Below the pieces are notes generated by a model. That model did no database searches, had not been told where the DNA came from, and saw only the letters and a program-made list of their open reading frames with translations. Of a stretch of DNA of 64,000 bases, positions 21,808-32,500 are shown one piece after another. Made by a program: the position numbers and the translations under genes. Position 1 is the stretch's first letter. Each line of letters starts with the position of its first letter. Source of the DNA: Gyromitra esculenta (Eukaryota; Ascomycota; Pezizomycetes; Pezizales; Discinaceae); NCBI GenBank assembly GCA_038503075.1, contig JBCAML010000023.1:124001-188000 (forward strand), read 5' to 3'.

Positions 21808-22331
21808 TGTTGTAATATTGGGGCGCGTAGAGAAGAATAGAAGACTTGATTGCATGATTGCTTACTTTCTAGAGGTGGACATACAGCCCTATCTAAATAG
21901 CTCTTCGGATGCCCGAGTATCCGTGTGCTCGGATACCTGTCTCTCAACAATTTGCGACTCCAAGGCCACGTCCGTGGAGGCATCCCGTATTAACTAGAAA
22001 GCTTAAGAGGGTGGGACAAAATTGACCAAGAGAATGGGAGAGAGATGAATGATGAATGTGAGTTAGCATTATGGGGGTATGGTGAATAGAATGTAGTTTG
22101 TTTATTTCCTTTTGTTATTTTATTATTATTTATTTGCGTTGCTTTTAGGAATAATTAGATGAAAACGGGGAATGGGAGAGTGCTTGAGGCGCTAGACCAT
22201 GTGGCCAAGAAGAAGGTATATGAAGGAGGAGAGACACGGAGGTAGAGAGTTATATGTATCGTCATAGCTTTAACGCTAGTTACAATTAATAAGTTAAACA
22301 AAAAAACAAAGACTAGAAAGCTTCTCCAGCA
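21808..22331 (+). repeat. Solo LTR family G with nested A-tailed insert
   Basis: Starts TGTTGTAATATTGGGG and ends CTTCTCCAGCA at 22331; flanks CGAAT and CGAGT. Matches 15684-15877 once the insert 22005-22311 and its duplicated target are ignored. Confidence 0.7.
22005..22311 (+). mobile_element. SINE-like or truncated LINE insert, 12-bp TSD
   Basis: A 307-bp insert ending TTAAACAAAAAAACAAAG, flanked by the perfect duplication ACTAGAAAGCTT (21993-22004 and 22312-22323). Such long duplications and an A-rich 3' end fit target-primed insertion. I see no coding frame and no clear RNA polymerase III boxes. Confidence 0.75.
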
Positions 22332-22373
22332 CGAGTGATGGTTGATGAATCGAGTGATGATTTATGATACAAG

Positions 22374-22628
22374 TGGCTGGATATATCGTATGTATCCATA
22401 AGGCTCCTAGAGTTCACGTCTCTGACGGGATCCCGATCTTAGAAACTTTTGCTACTATAGGGGTTCTCGGGTTGATATATTCGGCGCCCAAAGAACCCTC
22501 ATAATACCGGTTTATACGGCTCTATCAGGGGTATATATACACGGGTTCTATGCTGGTTCTTCAATTCTTCTTTCTCTTGAGTACTTTACCGATCTATGCA
22601 TATCCATATCTATTCGTTCTATTCAACA
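22374..22628. repeat. Small solo LTR (family H)
   Basis: Shares TTCGGCGCCCAAAG, GGTATATATACACG and TATTCGTTCTATTCAACA with 20776-21016. Flanks are ACAAG and CAAGT (overlapping by CAAG). It sits between two copies of GAATCGAGTGATGATTTATG (22347 and 22645). Confidence 0.62.
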
Positions 22629-22664
22629 CAAGTGATAGTTAATGAATCGAGTGATGATTTATGA

Positions 22665-23272
22665 CTCGATTAACGGTTTAGAAGGCATGGATTCGCCGAT
22701 TGCGGATATACCTAAATAACATATCAAGACAGATACTTTCTCCTGACTTATAGACGCTATCTTGTGTGAACTACTTTATGCTTGAGTAAGTGTGAGGAAA
22801 TTTGCTTATTGAATCAAAGAATTGATGAGAACGGAATAGCTAGCAGTAGGTATATTAATGTTAACCTTAATAAAATATAGGCACAGGACAGCGGGTAAAC
22901 AGGATAGCTGGTATGAGGGAGATACAGAATGATATTGATGATGAACTAAACTACTCCTTAACCCGTACTTAAGGAAAAACAATACCAGTACTGTTGCCTC
23001 AGTACTACAGTTCCCCGCACACTATTCCATCCGTCTCGGGATAACATTCTATCCGAGTCGGTGTAACAAACTATCCGCATCGGACTGCTATGTAACCGAT
23101 CACATGATGCACACGTGAGTCTTACTTTAACAAACCTCTCTATCATCGATTTTGTGATTAAATTTATTCCATATACCGTTCTTTTATAATTAGCTTGGAT
23201 TCTTAAATTAGGGCTGTTGATCAGAAACGACGAGCCTGACTAGCCTCTCTAGGGATTCTAGTGTATATGTTC
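22665..23272. other. Spacer, nothing recognised
   Basis: AT-rich; no supported gene or repeat boundary. Confidence 0.4.
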
Positions 23273-23803
23273 TGACCGGTACCTCAAAAACGCTGGTTGG
23301 CAAACTGGTCAGACCGCTTTACAAATGGATCAACCGGTTTATAAACCGTGCAATTTGACATATTAGCTGGCCGATACCTAATGTTTTTTTTCTTTACTGG
23401 CAAAACGTTTAGGATATCACAACTACTCAATTTACAACTAACCTTATACCATTATCTGCTTACTCCCGGACCCTTTAGTCCACATAGTCAGGCAAAGAAA
23501 ACCTCATATATACTAGCATTTGAAGAAATAAAATAACAGAAAGTCAAGCACTATTCTATTTTTCTCTTAACATTCTTAAATAAAATAGATAGCAATCAGG
23601 AGGGTTTTTGGGTTTGAATTCTACATAGTGTGCATGTAGGTAGTAATGTTGTGGTGAGTAGGTGGGCACAGTCAAAGTAAAATAGTTGTGGTATATCTAG
23701 CAACTGCAAAAACTGGACCAACACTTTGGAAACCGGTCAACAGGTTTCCAAAATTGGCCTCTCTACCAACCGGCCTCACTTACAAAACGGTCGGAACATA
23801 TAC
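23273..23803. mobile_element. Foldback-like element E2
   Basis: A 531-bp element with inverted ends GTATATGTTCTGACCGGT and ACGGTCGGAACATATAC. Inside are alternating palindromes such as ACCGGTTTATAAACCG and GGAAACCGGTCAACAGG. Non-coding; same family as E1 and E3. Confidence 0.7.
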
Positions 23804-23974
23804 AATTGCCCTCTTAGAGGAGAGTTGAGTGCAGGTTTTAGATATCGTATCACTCACGGGGAATTCACTATTGAGTTGGGGGTGTGAGGAAGCGTAAGTT
23901 TTTATTATTATTAATGCTCACTAATTTGGGGGATGCTTGCTGGGGTGCAACTGGTGTATATTCAGGTAAAAAAC

Positions 23975-24300
23975 TTCGCTTTATCCACTGAGGAAAAAAC
24001 ATACTACTCTAGTTATTTAAAATATTTCGAAGAGGGGAGTGTTCCCCCTCTTACCAATTTTATCAGGCTTCTCAAAGAGCTGTGGTCGCTCTTGCTTGCA
24101 CCACCACCTGTCATCAGACTTTCCTCCACATCAGTAGTACAGTGTTGACGTGATACCACATGGTATGTTAAACTGACACCCCCCTGTCGGCCATGGTATC
24201 CTAAACGTGTTCCCACGTAAAAGAGACTTGCTTTATCTACTGAGGAAAAAATATACTACTATGAGTTATTAAAATACTCCAGAGAGGATGAAATCCTCCT
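23975..24300. repeat. Direct repeat pair, about 70 bp each
   Basis: CTTCGCTTTATCCACTGAGG with AAAAAACATACTACT near 23975 recurs as CTTGCTTTATCTACTGAGG with AAAAAATATACTACT near 24228. Both then run into TTAAAATA-rich sequence. Origin unknown. Confidence 0.5.
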
Positions 24301-24483
24301 AATCCCCCCCCAAACCTAATGTTTATAATTCAAATCCTTTTAAACCGAAACCCCCTAACCCAAAGCCACCTAATCTGAACCAAATAAACACTAACCCGAA
24401 TCACTAAACCGATAATTTAGTGGGATGGTAGCATCTAGTGGACCCCAGAAGCAAGTTTTTTTACATGTACTCTATTCCTTAGT

Positions 24484-25361
24484 GTATGTGTTCCGACCGG
24501 TTTATAAGTGGGGCCGGTTGACAAATCGGTCAGCTGGTTGATAAAGAGGCCAACTTTAGAAACCGGTCAACCGGTTTCTAAAGTGTTGTTTGCAGTTGGC
24601 CGGTTTCTTAACTTGAAGTGCAGCAACCATCCCGTTAACCTCTCTCTACACCATGACTTTTACGCTCAAATCTTACAACCCAAAGACAACAACCACGGGT
24701 AGGGAAAGCCTTTCTAATGCCAACCACTCGCCACAACAACCTTTAGAATACCATGCAACGCCGAGTACAACCAGAGGCACACGGAACCCTCCGCCTACCG
24801 CATAAACAGCCCTGCTATTGTAATGTCTACTAGATATAGTAACACTTTGAGCGTGTCATCTCCCCAAGCTTCTTTAAGCTTCAGATGCCCAAATACGCTT
24901 CGCTTAAACTAAACAATATCCGACAGGACCATATACGCCGGCCCAAAGGGTTCCTACCGCTAAATGCTTCTAATTACTATTATTTATTTAATTTAATTTG
25001 TTCAATTTTATCCTAAAACTTTAGGCTCAAGTGGTAAGGATAGTATGGTAGCGCACTGTGTGTGTGGGTTAGGCAGGGGGTTCCGTGTGTCTCTGGTTGT
25101 GCTTGGTGATGGATGGTATTCTGGAGGTTGTTGTGGCTAGTGCTGGCATTAGAAAGGGTTTTCCTATTCTAAAGGTGTTTGTGGCTAGTGACTGGCATTG
25201 GAAAGGTTTTCCCTTGAGGTATCGGCTAGTCCAGATTTCACTTTAGATACCGGCCAGCCAATATGTCAAGTTGGACGGTTTATAAACTGGTTGACTCATT
25301 GGTAAAGCGGCCTGGCCAGTTTGTCAACCGGCTATCTTGAGAAACCGGTCAGAACATATAC
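24484..25361. mobile_element. Foldback-like element E3 with about 300-bp arms
   Basis: Ends GTATGTGTTCCGACCGG and CCGGTCAGAACATATAC. The arms pair far inwards: ATGCCAACCACTCGCCAC and CCAGAGGCACACGGAACCC on the left are matched by GGGTTCCGTGTGTCTCTGG and GTGGCTAGTGCTGGCAT on the right. The unpaired centre is about 250 bp. No coding frame. Confidence 0.7.
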
Positions 25362-26886
25362 TTATTCGCAGTTGACATGCATTACCTTTCAAGGTCTTGC
25401 GTTACTAAAAGACACATCGAGTACACGGTTGCTAGCAGTCGCGGTTAACCTGAGCTTTTGCAGCTAGAGCGAGATCTTATATCCCCGGTTCCCTATTACC
25501 TACTAGCCAAAAAATAAATCTGTACAGTTTAGTACAAGCGACTGGGGAGAAAGACTCAAGGATAACGATCTTCTCTATTTACTATGCATCCTGGTTCGCA
25601 TGAATATGATGGTATGGGGTTTTCCTATTTCATTTTATTAATTCCTATGGACATGATGAGATTTAGTTAACTAGATGGAGGGAATGCTGCTTTGTACTGA
25701 TCCGAACAGGCTTTATTTTTTAGCTAGTATCTATGTATTTACTTGTTTATTCATTTATTCATTCCGCTCATGTAATATAGGAGCTAGATAGCCGATTGTG
25801 AGTGTCGGCTCCCTTAAATTCTTGACAGATCTAGAGTTTTAGACGCTAACGTCCCTCCAGTCCCATAATTACCTAAAGAAGCATCCAAAAAACCTGGGGA
25901 AAAAATTTCCCATAATGACCGTATGAATTACCGGCACCAGTAAAGAAGAGCTATCGGCTCTAAGAATTTTCCCTCCAACTTCCCCGAGCGAGATAGGCCT
26001 AGAATTAGCGAAAGATTAGCCAGTTATGAACCTCATACATAACTATCTTTACCACACCACTAGTTCTGATTAGTAGATAATACCGGCGAGTTCAGTCAAA
26101 TTTTCACTCGCTCGGGGCGTAGGAAATAGCCACGGGAATTATCGGCTAATAGAGACCTCATGTTTTAAAATAAAATATTTAAATGTGATACCAATTCAGA
26201 AAAGTTGACAGAGAAGATACATGCACTAGTAGTTTCTACGCGCCAGGACTTGCGCAACACCAGAAGACGATACCCAAGTGGAACATCGGTGAAAGCGTTT
26301 CACAGAAGATAGTAAGATGATGAGGACCCATAGGTGAGATAGAAGCCGAAAAATTCGACATCTACACATCACAGCCATATTCTTCAAGGCTGAATTTGGT
26401 TTGGCTACTATTCAAAGGCAGCTATTGTTTATATTTTTAAGATTAAGCGCAATATATACTATAAGTAAATAAGACTGTTATAAATGATCCATAGCCCTAG
26501 ATATAGAATGGCGAAATATATCGAAAGAAGAGCAACTGAACTACAGGACCAGGGCTAGGGAAGATGACTCCAACCAAGAAAAAGCTTCGTATTGGCATTG
26601 TGATGCTTCCAAGATCTAACTTTCGTTATCCCTTGTATGTTGGCGGAGCTCCTTGTTTTGTTTTGCTGTAGGTATTTTTCCTTGGATATAATGCGTCTAA
26701 TCTGCGAAACACATGATCAGTTGCTGGTAAGGCGTCTCTTTCGGCACTGCTGATATCAGCCAGCAAGATATCGATGGATATATAATTTTTAAGAATGGGT
26801 TGGAAGGAATAAGCGCGGAGTTAAAGAATGCCAAAGCTGAACTTCAATCCTTGTTTTGAAGAGTTCAAAGAGATTTACTCAAATAC
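25362..26886. other. Spacer, no supported gene
   Basis: AT-rich; nothing I can name. Confidence 0.4.
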
Positions 26887-27232
26887 AAACTACAGGTTAA
26901 CGAGTGGATGGATTAGATCATTATATTTGCACCGATCTTCCTCAGAGGTCGCCTCACGGAGAGATTTTACTCTAAAGGGATAAACCTCATCAAGCAGTTC
27001 AGCCTGTTCGTCAGTAGGGCCTGCAGCTGATCAACAATGATATTGATACAATAGAGAGATTAATCGTACGATTCGTCAAGCGCTATGAGTGAGAATATTA
27101 TCCGTATAAAGATGAGCGACTGGATGCGTGTATGGTTAATCCAACTATCTATCTAAAGATGAACGACTCTCAGCTTGCGAGCCAAAATTTCATGACCTTT
27201 TGCATGTGGTACACAAATCAGTGACTGTGGAT
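26887..27232 (+). pseudogene. Relic of a tnp2-like (CACTA/EnSpm-type) transposase
   Basis: Two frames with interior stops read NEWMD-stop-IIIFAPIFLRGRLTERFYSKG and then INNDIDTIERLIVRFVKRYE, YYPYKDERLDACMVNPTIYL. The order W..., L-x-GRL-x-x-RFY, IERLI...F...YE, YY-Y-x-x-ERL-x-AC resembles the C-terminal part of fungal tnp2-type transposases. It is only a fragment, with a frameshift between 26990 and 27024, and is followed directly by a solo LTR. Assignment is by pattern memory and needs a profile search. Confidence 0.4.
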
Positions 27233-27481
27233 TTCTGGGGTTCCACTGGTAGTCCCGATGGAATAGCGATAGATTATTATTCAAATCTCAAAAATGTGCC
27301 CTCTCATTACCACTCTACAAGTCTCCAGCGCCGATGCAAGCCAGCACAGCAAGAATATAAAGCTCTAAAAGCAATGTTTCAGCAACAGTATAGCCTTGAA
27401 GACAATATTAGAACACCTCACCAGTCCTTATTTCGGGCAGGCATTAGGAACCTGAAACTGGATTCGCTCTTAACTAGATTA

Positions 27482-27742
27482 TTTCATGGCTATTATGAGG
27501 TAATGGGTTAGGATGGGATTATTGGTTGCCACAGATAATGTTTGGGTTATAATGTCTTTGTTCTTCGGCTAGATTCGGGTTATGAGTCAGAGTATGGAAA
27601 AGCGGGGTATTTAAGGAAGGGATTTTGGTCGTTTGTTGTTTTCTTTCTTTCTTTCCTTAAGCAACGTTCTCGTTTACTTCTGCGGTACTCGTTCAAATAC
27701 TATCTCGGTTCTACTTCAGAACTCTCGCGGTCACTGTCCACC
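27482..27742 (+). repeat. Solo LTR, subfamily A2, left part (interrupted by element 2)
   Basis: Starts TTTCATGG after ATTA and continues to ...GTCACTGTCCACC, where element 2 is inserted. The rest of the LTR resumes at 33568. The intact homologue at 55160-55567 has an uninterrupted CTGTCCACCTTTG at this point. Confidence 0.88.
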
Positions 27743-28152
27743 TTTCATGGATGGTTACTGTGTTGCTCGATTAGTGGTATAGGTGTTGTGTTGCGTTGCT
27801 TTGTCGATCGTTCTATATGTTTCCCTTGGTTTCCTTTACAATGAGTCATACGTTTGTCATCAAAGAGGTGGATTATGGGTATATAAGCGAAGGGATTCCC
27901 CCTCTTGTAGTACTTTTCTTCTTCTTTCCTTAAGCAACGTCTTCTATCGTACACTCTTGTATTCTACAAATACAAACCTCGGTTATACCTCATAACCTTA
28001 CGCTGTCGCCGCCCTCAAGTCCTCTATACTTGAAACTCTTGTAGAGCCTGTGGAATTTCGTGAACACTCTCGTCGCTTGGTTCTCTATTCAAGTAGCACT
28101 GCTCATCTCAGGGGATACCTGAGAGCTTGACGGAAAACCTCGCTCCTTGAGA
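27743..28152 (+). repeat. 5' LTR of element 2 (subfamily A1)
   Basis: 410 bp, TTTCATGG...CCTTGAGA. Identical to the 3' LTR for the first 243 bases and about 10 percent different in the remaining U5 part. Confidence 0.95.
27880..27940 (+). promoter_or_regulatory. LTR promoter: TATA box and conserved start-region AAGCAACGT
   Basis: TATATAAG at 27880-27887 is followed 52 nt downstream by AAGCAACGT (27932-27940), which is nearly invariant in all LTR copies of the window. The spacing fits a fungal transcription start near TTAAGCAACG, but the start is inferred. Confidence 0.6.
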
Positions 28153-28154
28153 TT

Positions 28155-28163
28155 ACGTTGCTT
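28155..28163 (+). other. Primer-binding site of element 2, complementary to its own LTR
   Basis: ACGTTGCTT two bases after the LTR end is the exact complement of AAGCAACGT (27932-27940). No tRNA-type TGG start. Consistent with self-priming. Confidence 0.65.
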
Positions 28164-28221
28164 CCTCATCCACACCCTCTACCCCGCTTTCACACGCTGC
28201 CACACAAACCCCAACGCCATC

Positions 28222-29466
28222 ATGAGCAATCCTGCCCCCGCCCCCTGGACGTTCCCAACCTTCGAGAACTTCCAGGCTGCCGCCAACGCCGACCTCGCCT
28301 CCGCCTATGAGGAAATTCGATCCCACTATCAACAACGGGTCGACAACCTCACGTATGCAGACCTACAGCTGGAAGAGGCTATACAAGAGCGCAACAACAT
28401 GACGGCAAGATTTAATACTTGCCAGTCTCAATTGCAGGCAGCCGAAGCAGAAGTCACCCGCCTCCGCAACGTTGCCCCCCCACCACCCGCACCATCGCCA
28501 CCCCCCCCTCCTGCTCACACTCAAGGAGGTCGCTCGGATAAAATGCCGGATCCAGATAAATTCAACGGATCTCGCGATAAACTTCCCGGATTTGTCTTGC
28601 AACTTCGGTCAAAGCTCTCGGTTAATGCCGACCGCTTTTCAAACAGCAACAATATGATATTGTATGCTATCAGCCGCCTTGAGGGAGCCGCCCTTGAACA
28701 AGTTCGTCACTCTGTCCTCCCTGACGGGACTACCACTTGGAATAACGCCGCTGAATTGATTACCGCCCTGGAAACCGCCTTCGGAGACCCCGACCCACTT
28801 GGAACGGCCCGCCGCGAGCTACACCAACTTCGACAAGGAAAGCGAGATTTCTCCGCCTACCTTGCCGACTTTCAACGAATCATGGGACGGTTAAACTACG
28901 ACGAGTCAGCAAAGAACGATGCCCTGGAATACGGAATGTCGGACGAGCTGAAGGAAGCCGTAGTGACTGTAGCCGACTTCCCTACCACCTTCACCTCCCT
29001 CTGCGCCTTCCTCCTTCGCTTGGACAACCGTATCCGAGCAAGAAGAGAAGAGAAAAAAAATGCTGCCCGCAATACCATGGGACAGTTTACCGCCCCCGCC
29101 GCCGCCCCCGCCGCCTTCACTCCTGCCTCCTCCTCCTTTGCTCCTGGAGGACTTGTACCCATGGACCTTTCCTTCGGCCGCACTTCTACCACCCGCCCTG
29201 CTCCCGAACAACGATATGTTCAGATCAACGGAAGAAGAAAACTGTCTCCCGAAGAAAAATCCTGGAGGCAAACTAACAACCGCTGCCTGTTCTGTGCCGG
29301 AGAAGGGCACATTTTCTCAAACTGCCCTTCCGCTTCAAAACGCCCCGCTATGAGGGGAGCCGTTACCAATGCCGCTGCCCCTCCCGCTCCCTCTGTTTTT
29401 CCACCACCACTGCCACCTCGCTTTCCTGCCTTCGATGCAGCAGACTCAGTCGAGTCTTTAAACTAG
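28222..29466 (+). CDS. Gag of element 2
   Basis: 414-aa capsid/nucleocapsid precursor from ATG 28222, chosen because the open frame before it has no ATG and lies over the priming site. N-terminal coiled coil (AYEEIRSHYQQRVDNL, LEEAIQERNNM), Pro-rich hinge, core DPDKFNGSRDKLPGFVLQL and LHQLRQGKRDFSAYLADFQR, basic LRLDNRIRARREEK, and zinc knuckle CLFCAGEGHIFSNC (C-x2-C-x4-H-x4-C). It ends ...VESLN at the slippery site. Intact reading frame; collinear with Gag of element 1. Confidence 0.95.
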   Translation: MSNPAPAPWTFPTFENFQAAANADLASAYEEIRSHYQQRVDNLTYADLQLEEAIQERNNMTARFNTCQSQLQAAEAEVTRLRNVAPPPPAPSPPPPPAHTQGGRSDKMPDPDKFNGSRDKLPGFVLQLRSKLSVNADRFSNSNNMILYAISRLEGAALEQVRHSVLPDGTTTWNNAAELITALETAFGDPDPLGTARRELHQLRQGKRDFSAYLADFQRIMGRLNYDESAKNDALEYGMSDELKEAVVTVADFPTTFTSLCAFLLRLDNRIRARREEKKNAARNTMGQFTAPAAAPAAFTPASSSFAPGGLVPMDLSFGRTSTTRPAPEQRYVQINGRRKLSPEEKSWRQTNNRCLFCAGEGHIFSNCPSASKRPAMRGAVTNAAAPPAPSVFPPPLPPRFPAFDAADSVESLN

Positions 29467-29501
29467 TTCAACCAGAGTCGCCTCGTGACCCTGCTCTGGT
29501 T
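29457..29501 (+). promoter_or_regulatory. Gag-pol minus-1 ribosomal frameshift signal, element 2
   Basis: Gag ends TCT TTA AAC TAG, giving the in-register heptamer TTTAAAC at 29457-29463 directly before the stop. A 7-nt spacer leads to ACCAGAG (29471-29477), a 16-nt loop and CTCTGGT (29494-29500); an extra A-T pair can close it (29470, 29501). The minus-1 frame from here is pol (FKLVQPES...). Confidence 0.88.
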
Positions 29502-32500
29502 CGTTTTTCTTCTTTGTCAGCGTTTTCCATTTCTGGGTTTTCAGTGTCGGATGTGTGTGTGGAGGATAATTTGGACGGGGAACATTTTGTAGTTTCATGT
29601 AGCCTTTCCCACCAAAATAAAATCATAAAAACACACGCACTTCTTGACACTGGAGCCTCAGGATTCGCTTTCATTGATGAAAACTTTGTGCGTCACCATT
29701 CCCTTCCCTTATCTCCCCTAAAAACCCCTCGTCAATTGGAAGTCATTGATGGCCGAACAATTGCTTCGGGAGATATTACAAATCTTTGCCACCTAGAGCT
29801 TTCCATCCAACAGCATACTGAGAAAGCCCCCTTCTTCGTCACCAAGCTAGGCCACTACCCCCTGGTACTTGGGATCCCCTGGATGAACCTCCATGACATT
29901 CTTCTACAGTTTGCCAACAAAAGCATTGAATTCAATTCTGAATTCTGCACCACCCACTGTGCCCCCAAGCAACCCGTCGTCTCAGCCACCGCCATTCCCC
30001 CTCCACCAAAACTAAACGCCGCCTTTATCGGTGCAGCTAGTTTCCGCATGCTCGCCAGGAAGAAGGGTATCCAAGTGTATTCCATGTCCCTCTATGAAAT
30101 TAACAGAGTCCTTGATAGCAAGACTACCAAAGAGGAGTGGAGACAACGAATACCCGCCGAATACCACGAATACCTGGACATGTTCGACAAAGCTAAGGCT
30201 CAAGGACTCCCCCCCCGACGATCCTACGACCATAAGATTACCCTGCAAGAAGGCAAAGAACCACCATTCGGCCCGCTCTATGGTATGTCACGAGATGAAC
30301 TTCTAGTTCTCAAGAAGTATATCGAAGACAACTTAGAAAAAGGGTTTATCCGTGCCAGTTCATCTTCCGCCGGTTCTCCAGTCCTCTTCGCCGCCAAACC
30401 CGATGGTTCCCTCCGCCTTTGTGTCGATTACCGTGGCCTTAACGCTCTCACGGTAAAAGACCGATACACTTCCCCCCTGATCAAAGAAACCCTGGATCGC
30501 CTTGCAAAAGCTCAGTGGTACTCCAAACTTGATCTCCGTGATGGCTTCCACCAAATTCGTATCGCTGAGGGGGAAGAATGGAAAACAGCCTTTCGAACCC
30601 GATATGGCTTGTATGAATATATGGTAATGCCATTCGGCCTCACCAATGCCCCTGGAACCTTTCAACGCTTCGTCAATGACTCCCTCCGGGAATACTTGGA
30701 CCTATTCTGCACGGCGTATCTCGATGATATTCTGATCTACAGTGATACCCTGGCAGAACATAAAGTGCACGTCAAACAAGTTCTCGATGCCCTTAAAGCC
30801 AATAACATCCTTCTCAAACCCGAGAAGTGTGAATTCCACGTCCAGTCAATAAAATACCTTGGCCTAATCCTCACCCCTGAAGGAATTAAAATGGACGAGG
30901 ACAAACTTAAAGCAGTACGAGACTGGAACCGACCTAAATGTATCAAAGATGTCCAGGCCTTTCTAGGTTTTGCAAACTTCTACCGAAGATTCATCCTAGG
31001 ATTCTCTCGCCTCGCCGCGCCCCTTACTGCCTTCACAAAAAAAGGCACTATCTTCGAATGGACAATCGAAGCTGAACTTGCATTTGAAGCCCTTAAGGAT
31101 GCATTTACCAAAGCCCCGGTGCTTATCCACTTCGACCCCCGAAAGAAAATCTTCGTGGAATCCGATGCATCCGACTTCGTCTCCGGCGGTGTACTCTCCC
31201 AGCTCGATGACAACGGCGTACTTCACCCTGTGGCATTCTTCTCTAAGAAACACTCACCCGCTGAATGCAACTATGAGATCTATGACAAGGAGTTATTGGC
31301 CATTATCCGTTGTTTTGAAGAATGGCGCCCTGAACTTGAAGGATCTGAACTCCCTATCTCCGTTATCACAGACCATAAAAACTTGGAATATTTTATGACG
31401 ACCAAGCAACTAAATCGAAGACAGGTCAGATGGGCGGAATACCTTTCACGTTTCGACTTTGTCATTACATATAGACCAGGAACACAGGGAGGAAAGCCGG
31501 ACGCTCTAACTCGGAGATCAGGAGATCTCCCTGAAGAAGGGGATGAAAGACTACAATACCAACACCAAGTAGTCTTGAAGGAGAAGAACGTTGATCCCAA
31601 GCTAAGTTTGTTTTCGGGTTCTTTGTCAAACGAACCCGCCGAATTGGATGATACCCTTAAAACATTGATGAATGACGGATATATCGCTGACCCATTCCCA
31701 CAAAAAATTCTTTTAGCACTCAGGAATGGCGAACAACAATCCAAAGAAATATCCCTCGGCGATTGTACAGAAATAAACGGCTATCTTCTATACCGTCAAA
31801 AGTTTTACATCCCCAATCATGACCCTCTCCGACTGTCTATCCTTAAACGACACCATGATGCCCCCTTCGCAGGTCACCCTGGACATGAAAAATCCTTCGA
31901 ACTTATCTCTAGGCATTTTTATTGGCCAAAAATGAGAGAGTACATTGGATGATATACTCTGAACTGTCATACCTGCTGACGAGCGAAACCTAATACCCTT
32001 GGCACTCATGGCGTCCTTAAACCCCTTCCCATTCCAAATCGTCCTTGGGAAGAACTACCGATGGACTTTGTCACTGGCCTCCCAGATTCTAGTGGTTTCG
32101 ATGCAATAATGGTCGTAGTGGACAGGCTATCGAAGATGCGACATCTGATCCCCTGCAATACCACCATCAACGCTGAACAAACGGCAGAACTCTATCTTCA
32201 AAATGTCTGGAAGCTCCAAGGATTACCTTCCCATATTACTTCTGATAGAGGAACACAGTTTACCGCCAAGTTCTGGAAATACCTCTGCCAACGTTTAAAC
32301 ATCTCTGCTCGTATGTCGACTTCTTTCCATCCGGAAACAGATGGTCAAACCGAACGTCTCAATGCCGTTATGGAACAATATCTTCGCTGTTATGTTTCAT
32401 ACCAACAAGACGACTGGGCAAAGTGGTTACCGATGGCTGAGTTTGCTGCTAATAACCAAGAGTCAGCCAGTACCAAAGCCACACCCTTCTTCGCCAATTA

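Noticed and set aside
28906..29310. 134-codon minus-strand frame, Gly-rich
   Set aside because: Shadow of the Pro-rich part of gag in element 2.
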